Assembly: GCF_000744095.1 (NCBI RefSeq)
Contig: NZ_JQLI01000001.1
Location: forward strand, 3,100,001 to 3,164,000
Direction of reading: 5' to 3'
Source of the DNA: Cupriavidus necator A5-1
GTDB taxonomy: Bacteria; Pseudomonadota; Gammaproteobacteria; Burkholderiales; Burkholderiaceae
Length of the DNA stretch: 64,000 nt
Below the pieces are notes generated by a model. That model was not told the DNA's origin, did no database searches, and worked only from the letters and a program-made list of their open reading frames with translations. This document shows, one piece after another, positions 51,821 to 64,000 of the stretch. The position numbers and the translations under genes are program-made. How positions within the stretch are numbered: position 1 is the first letter of the stretch; every line of letters begins with the position of its first letter.

Positions 51821-52438
51821 ATGGACATCATGGAAATTCTTGCCGATGTGATGCGCAACCTCGTAGGCGAAGGCGACGACCTGGCCTGGTGGCAGGGCGC
51901 GGTGCGGGCCGCGATCATCTTCGTCGGCACCTGGGCCATGCTGCTGTTGGCCGGCCGACGCGCCTTCGCGCAGAAGACTTCATTCGACCTGTGCATCGTG
52001 CTGCTGCTCGGGGCGGTGCTGTCGCGCGCGGTGGTTGGCGCCACGTCGTTTGCGGTGGCGTTCGCGGCGGCGCTGGTGCTGGTGCTGCTGCACCGCGCGG
52101 TGAGCTGGCTCGCGAGCCGCTACCCCGCCTTTGACCGCATCACCGGTGGTCATCCGCTGGACCTGCTGCACCAGGGCGAGCTCGACCGCAAACGCGTCAG
52201 CCGCGCAATGCTGACTGAAGAGGATTTGAAAGCCAACCTGCGCGCCTCACTGCAGACCGACAGCTTCGACGATCTCAGCCGCGTGGTGCTGGAGCGCGAC
52301 GGCAAGGTGACCTTCGTGCGCGCGCACAAGGGCCACGCCCCGGCACAAGGTCGCAGCGCGCCTGCCCCCGCGCAGGGCGCACACGCGGTGTCGCGCGGCA
52401 ACGGCGTGCAGGTCCGTCATCGGGGTACACGACGATGA
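51821..52438 (+). CDS. DUF421 (YetF-like) membrane protein
   Basis: The 205-residue protein has three hydrophobic segments (AVRAAIIFVGTWAMLLLAG, FDLCIVLLLGAVLSRAVVG, FAVAFAAALVLVLLHRAVSWLA) followed by the cytoplasmic DUF421 domain with DLLHQGELDRKRVSRAMLTEEDLKANLR and VVLERDGKVTFV. These are the hallmarks of the YetF/YcaP family. The function is unknown; relatives occur in spore or stress regions. The C-terminal tail is Ala/Gly/Arg-rich. Its stop overlaps the CinA gene start by ATGA, so the two are coupled. Confidence 0.87.
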   Translation: MDIMEILADVMRNLVGEGDDLAWWQGAVRAAIIFVGTWAMLLLAGRRAFAQKTSFDLCIVLLLGAVLSRAVVGATSFAVAFAAALVLVLLHRAVSWLASRYPAFDRITGGHPLDLLHQGELDRKRVSRAMLTEEDLKANLRASLQTDSFDDLSRVVLERDGKVTFVRAHKGHAPAQGRSAPAPAQGAHAVSRGNGVQVRHRGTRR

Positions 52439-53022
52439 CGCACATTGGCAGCGACAACCAGAGCGTGGCGCGTTACCTGTTGCGCCACGGGCTGCACATG
52501 GTGACCGCTGAATCGTGTACCGCCGGGTTGATCGCCTCGCGCATCGCCGAAGTTCCGGGATGCGGCTCCGTCCTGCGCTGCGCGATCGTCGCGTATTCGC
52601 CGTGGGCCAAGGAAGAATTGCTGCGCGTGCCACCGGAGACCATCCGCCGCTACGGTCTCACCAGCGAGGAAGTGTCGCTGGCCATGGCCACGGGCGCCAT
52701 GCAGCTCACCGGTGCCGAGCTGGCGCTGGCCAACACCGGCGTCGCCGATGACGGCGGCGACGGCGACACGCCCGCGGGCACGCAGTGTTTTGCCTGGGTC
52801 TTTCGCCGTCCCGGCCATGCCGCACGCAACGTGCTCGACACCACCGCTGGCGTCGCCACCTTCACCGAGACGCGCCGCTTTCCGGGCGAGCGCAACGCCG
52901 TGCGCGAAGCCGCGGCCGACTGGGCGCTGGCGCGCATCTGCCACTACCACGAGCTGGCGCGGCGCGGGCAGAGCGGCAGCCGTTTGCGCCTGGCTTCACC
53001 CGGCGCGGCAACACACCCGTGA
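52435..53022 (+). CDS. CinA-family protein (nicotinamide-nucleotide amidase-like)
   Basis: The 195-residue protein matches the C-terminal CinA/PncC domain: MVTAESCTAGLIASRIAEVPGCGSVLRCAIVAYSPWAKEELLRVP, then LALANTGVADDGGDGDTPAGTQCFAWVF. PncC enzymes deamidate nicotinamide mononucleotide in NAD recycling. The conserved ESCTGG is ESCTAG here and the later GPDGG-like loop is altered to ADDGGDG, so activity is uncertain. It is translationally coupled to DUF421. The combination with stress genes suggests a role in NAD repair under stress. Confidence 0.83.
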   Translation: MTHIGSDNQSVARYLLRHGLHMVTAESCTAGLIASRIAEVPGCGSVLRCAIVAYSPWAKEELLRVPPETIRRYGLTSEEVSLAMATGAMQLTGAELALANTGVADDGGDGDTPAGTQCFAWVFRRPGHAARNVLDTTAGVATFTETRRFPGERNAVREAAADWALARICHYHELARRGQSGSRLRLASPGAATHP

Positions 53023-53103
53023 CTCGCTGGCTGCGCCGAAACGGCGCACCGGCATTACCGGGGCCCTGGGCCCGACCGACGTAGTCTTGCAATGGAGACC
53101 ATC

Positions 53104-53431
53104 ATGAAACGCACCCTCGCTACGACGGCACTGGTCGTCGGCACCGCGCTCTGCCTGCCGGCCTTCGCTCAACAAGCGCCTGCTTCGCGCACCGAACCCG
53201 AGCGCGCCGCCCATCGAAGGCGCCGGCGCTTCGCGCAACCAGCCGGCCGCCACCGACATGGGTGCCGCCTCGGCCCCAGGCTCGACCAAGGAGATGAAGA
53301 AGTCGAAGTCGACCAAGCAGTCGAGCTCGCGCAGCAAGAAGCCGCGCGAACAAGACGCGCCGCCGGCACCGACCGCCGATGCGCCGAGCGGCCCGAAGGG
53401 CGATTCGCCGAGCCCGGCACCGAAGCAGTAA
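53104..53431 (+). pseudogene. Small exported protein gene with a one-base frameshift
   Basis: MKRTLATTALVVGTALCLPAFAQ is a good signal peptide starting at 53104 after GGAGACCATC. Near 53200 the frame must shift by one base to continue into a sensible low-complexity chain: PIEGAGASRNQPAATDMGAASA, KEMKKSKSTKQSSSRSKKPREQ and a final SPAPKQ before TAA at 53431. Without the shift the frame runs into Arg-rich noise and beyond. With it the protein is about 108 residues, exported, with a Lys/Ser-rich middle. Either the gene is disrupted or the sequence has one base too many or too few. Confidence 0.6.
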
Positions 53432-53450
53432 GCAGCATCCTTCAGGGGTT

Positions 53451-53472
53451 GGCCCCGGCAAGGCCCGGGGCC
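53451..53472. terminator. GC-rich hairpin between convergent genes
   Basis: GGCCCCGG at 53451-53458 pairs perfectly with CCGGGGCC at 53465-53472. It lies 19 bp after the stop of the small exported protein gene and before a convergent gene. No T-run follows on either strand, so it may only slow or protect the transcript. Confidence 0.4.
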
Positions 53473-53532
53473 ACGGCGGGCGCTCCAGCGGACGGAGGTG
53501 CCCGCCGCCACCGGGCGGGCGCGGCCACGCGG

Positions 53533-54159
53533 CTATAAGCCGCCGCCGCGCGCGGCCCGCGTGGACTGCGCCAGGGCCGCCTCGCGTTCACGCCGGCGCC
53601 AGCGCACGCAGCGCCACAGCTCTTCCAGGTAAGGCAGGCCCGCAAGCACCACCACCGCACCCAGCAGCCCGGCCAGGTAGGCGGGCGGCAGTGGCTCGGG
53701 CTTGAGCGCCATGCGCGCCGGCTCGCTGCCCAACCCGAACAGGGCCAGGAACTGGCTCCAGTACATCACCACCAGGTACGACGCCGCGGTCAGCGGCAGG
53801 ACCTCGAGCAGGCTGTGCATGTGCTGCTCGACCGGCGCGATATGGCGCCGCTTGCTGGCGTACTGCACGTCCCACCACGCGGTGGGCTCATGGATCACCA
53901 GTGCGGCGAGCACAATGCCGATCACCAGCGCGTTGACCTCGAGGAACAGCACCATCAGCATCGGCAGGCCGACCTCGGCCAGCATCAGCATATGCAGCAG
54001 CGATTCGGTGGGACCGGCATTGCGCTCGATGTGGGTGGCGCGGTGGCACAGCCAGTCGGCCAGGCCGGCCAGCAGCCATAGCGGCACCAGGCCGTACATC
54101 AGCACCAGGCGGGCGGCATGCTCGAAGGCTTGCAGGTCGGCGGACGTGGCAGTGGGCAT
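53533..54159 (-). CDS. Integral membrane protein, unrecognised
   Basis: The 208-residue protein has about five hydrophobic segments: LVLMYGLVPLWLLAGLADWL, LLHMLMLAEVGLPMLMVLFLE, ALVIGIVLAALVIH, VLPLTAASYLVVMYWSQFLALF and LAGLLGAVVVLAGLPYL. Several His lie near the membrane edges (DWLCHRATHIE, HIAPVEQHMHSLLE), which could bind metal or haem. I cannot assign a family. The start MPTATSADLQ at 54159 is the first with good coding character. A TTACAAGG element lies about 110 bp upstream. The PA2169-like gene upstream is on the same strand. Confidence 0.75.
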   Translation of the reverse strand: MPTATSADLQAFEHAARLVLMYGLVPLWLLAGLADWLCHRATHIERNAGPTESLLHMLMLAEVGLPMLMVLFLEVNALVIGIVLAALVIHEPTAWWDVQYASKRRHIAPVEQHMHSLLEVLPLTAASYLVVMYWSQFLALFGLGSEPARMALKPEPLPPAYLAGLLGAVVVLAGLPYLEELWRCVRWRRREREAALAQSTRAARGGGL

Positions 54160-54270
54160 GGCGGTGGCAGTGGCGGTGACGGCGGGCAGGGCACGGAAGC
54201 GATGACGCCATCCCGCAAGTTCAGTGCCCGCCGGACATCCACACCGCAGCGGCGTGCAATTCGTTCGAAT

Positions 54271-54280
54271 CCTTGTAAGA
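54271..54280 (-). promoter_or_regulatory. TCTTACAAGG element with adjacent palindrome
   Basis: On the minus strand TCTTACAAGG precedes the membrane protein gene by about 110 bp. Directly next to it ATTCGTTCGAAT at 54259-54270 is a palindrome (ATTCG, 2-bp centre, CGAAT). Together they form a candidate control site. Confidence 0.3.
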
Positions 54281-54298
54281 AATGCGGGCGCCTTCGCG

Positions 54299-54742
54299 CT
54301 AAGGCGTGGTGCGCGCGGAGCGGTACCGTTCGTGCAGCACCCGAAACAGCTCATGGCTGACCTGCACGCCCCGGTAATGGCGCCGCACTACCGCGCGCAG
54401 GCGCGAGCCGAGGACATGCGCGCGCAGCGCACGCGCATAGCGCCTTTGCACCGCGTGCTCGCCCTTGCTGATGGCCTGCAGCAGGGCGCGATCAGAACTG
54501 CCCTTGCCGATGCCGCGCCCGGACGAGGGGGCCGGTATCGCCACCGACTCAGGCTGTTGTCCCAGGTCCAGCAGGCAGGCCTGGAGCTCTTGCGCGGCCA
54601 GCGCAAACGCATTGGCGCGGCTGGTGAAGAGCGACTTCAGGTGCGGATTGGCCGCGGCCATGGCCGCCCTGCGGCAAGCGTGTTCGCCCTCGCGCGAGGC
54701 CGCGATCAGCGCATTGAGCAACAGGATCTTTTTCTTCGCCAT
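54299..54742 (-). CDS. PA2169-type four-helix bundle protein (DUF2383)
   Basis: The 147-residue protein starts MAKKKILLLNALIAASREGEHACRRAAMAAANPHLKSLFTSRANAFALAAQELQACLLDLGQQPES, a clear match to the PA2169/DUF2383 four-helix bundle. The second half (SDRALLQAISKGEHAVQRRYARALR) supplies helices 3 and 4, though it differs from the family by a more basic tail. These ferritin-like bundles occur in stress clusters and have no known activity. The start at 54742 precedes the first helix as usual; longer frames upstream are discarded. Confidence 0.85.
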   Translation of the reverse strand: MAKKKILLLNALIAASREGEHACRRAAMAAANPHLKSLFTSRANAFALAAQELQACLLDLGQQPESVAIPAPSSGRGIGKGSSDRALLQAISKGEHAVQRRYARALRAHVLGSRLRAVVRRHYRGVQVSHELFRVLHERYRSARTTP

Positions 54743-54779
54743 GGCACACCTGCCCTGGTCCGTGGCCGGACCCGTGAAG

Positions 54780-55175
54780 TCATCGATCAGGACCGGCTTC
54801 CGCCGGCGGTTGTCCGTTGGCACCGGTCCTGCCGCGCGCGGCCCGCACGCCAGGGTCCGACAAGGATAGGTGCCCTTCCCGCCCGGCGCCAACTGCGGAA
54901 AACGCGCGGTGCGAGGCCGCCCGCCACGCCTTGCGCGCCACGCGCATGCCGCGCAGGTTCATGACGATCAGGGCCAGCTGCAGCACGATCAGCGCGTACG
55001 CATCGCCATGCCACCCCCAGGCAATCCACAGCAAGTTGCTCGCGATGAATACCCAGAAGCCCGCGCGCCGCCGCGCGATCGAGCGCGACCCGACCATCCA
55101 GGTGGCGATCACCGTCACCACCATCGCCGGCCATTGCGTTGCCTCCAGCCACCAGTCCATGCGCATGCGCTCCAT
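54780..55175 (-). CDS. Small membrane protein (PnuC-like topology), unrecognised
   Basis: The 131-residue product starts near MERMRMDWWLEATQW and has two or three hydrophobic segments: WPAMVVTVIATWMVG, AGFWVFIASNLLWIAWGWHG and YALIVLQLALIVMNLRGMRVARKAW. The SNLLWIAWGWH and LQ-ALIVMNLRG pattern resembles short PnuC-like or amino-acid-carrier fragments but is too short to assign. The C-terminal 35 residues are hydrophilic. The start is uncertain between 55175 and the next Met codons. It is divergent from glgE. Confidence 0.6.
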   Translation of the reverse strand: MERMRMDWWLEATQWPAMVVTVIATWMVGSRSIARRRAGFWVFIASNLLWIAWGWHGDAYALIVLQLALIVMNLRGMRVARKAWRAASHRAFSAVGAGREGHLSLSDPGVRAARGRTGANGQPPAEAGPDR

Positions 55176-55331
55176 GTCGTGTTGATCGGTTCGCCCCGCC
55201 TTGACGCAGGCGCGCCTGGTCAGCGTTGGCACCTTCCGGTCAACAAGGGCAAGAAGCGTACCGGGCAGTCCACCCCGCCGGCACGGCCGATCCGTTATGC
55301 GCGTTCTTTCCATCGGCAAGAACGGCGCGGG

Positions 55332-55346
55332 TACTTTTTACAAGTA
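55332..55346. promoter_or_regulatory. TACTTTTTACAAGTA element upstream of glgE
   Basis: TACTT at 55332-55336 and AAGTA at 55342-55346 form a palindrome with a 5-bp centre. It lies about 185 bp upstream of the glgE start and about 155 bp from the divergent membrane-protein start. It is the clearest of several CTT(T)TTACAAG-like sites. Confidence 0.4.
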
Positions 55347-55530
55347 GTTGCCCATCGCGCACATCGTTCGATCGGGCGCTTGCCCTTGAACCGTCTTCGA
55401 CCGACACTGACTGAAGCAACGCCGGGCGTGCTGGCACGCACTTCGCGTGGCAGTGCCATCCCGCCGGCTGGCCGCGAGGCGCCGGGCGGGGCATTGTTGC
55501 TCCAGCGGAGCGAAACCCCGGGAGGACTTT

Positions 55531-58941
<3,411 letters not shown>

Positions 58942-58962
58942 CAGGCATACGTGGAGACACGG

Positions 58963-64000
<5,038 letters not shown>

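Overview
The window is high-GC DNA with dense coding on both strands. It looks like a Burkholderiaceae beta-proteobacterium, most likely Cupriavidus or a close relative. The evidence is six stand-alone Bug/TctC periplasmic receptors, many LysR and IclR regulators paired with small catabolic operons, recurrent GGAGACA-type ribosome binding sites, and a GlgE/TreS-Mak/GlgB alpha-glucan cluster. No phage, integrase, insertion sequence, CRISPR array, rRNA or tRNA was recognised. The genus is an inference from gene content, not a sequence match.

Region 1 (1-21062) is catabolic and transport-rich. It opens with the first 13 codons of an aldehyde dehydrogenase, preceded by a two-subunit TPP-dependent 2-oxoacid decarboxylase (ComD/ComE type) with a divergent LysR gene. 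Two Bug receptors and another LysR follow. Then come two similar cassettes, each with a class I aminotransferase and an RraA-like (HMG/CHA-type) aldolase. One (5810-8750) travels with a Bug receptor. The other (15241-19508) travels with a DadA-like FAD amino-acid oxidoreductase and a Bug receptor, and sits downstream of a complete polar amino-acid ABC transporter (12195-15226). A tandem LysR pair is divergent to that transporter. Together they suggest uptake of an amino acid, removal of its amino group, and retro-aldol cleavage of the 4-hydroxy-2-oxoacid to pyruvate.

Region 2 (21063-35000) holds a MarR gene divergent from a Bug/sulfatase/arginase operon, a host-attachment-like protein, a GntR regulator with two operator-like palindromes in front of a TauD-type dioxygenase, and a decayed patch with a broken aldehyde dehydrogenase and a broken second GntR gene. 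After these come an AI-2E/PerM transporter, two small cysteine-rich proteins, a zinc alcohol dehydrogenase and a divergent succinate-semialdehyde dehydrogenase.

Region 3 (35026-46949) has an unrecognised 288-residue protein, a frameshifted FlhD-like gene, an FNR-like gene that has lost its DNA-binding domain, and a PAS-PAS hybrid histidine kinase. It continues with a Bug receptor, two overlapping IclR genes, and a divergent operon of an MBL-fold protein with a degenerate metal motif, an MhpA/PheA-like flavin hydroxylase, a DUF2783 protein and an ACS-type MFS transporter, probably for an aromatic acid.

Region 4 (47006-64000) looks like a stress or storage island: small DUF2188, BON, DUF421, CinA and PA2169-type proteins, an erythromycin-esterase-like hydrolase and an FMN reductase-like protein, then glgE, treS-mak and the start of glgB. 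TreS makes maltose from trehalose, Mak phosphorylates it, GlgE polymerises maltose-1-phosphate into alpha-glucan, and GlgB branches it. Several intergenic regions here, and one upstream of the glucose/sorbosone dehydrogenase, share a short CTT(T)TTACAAG-like element.
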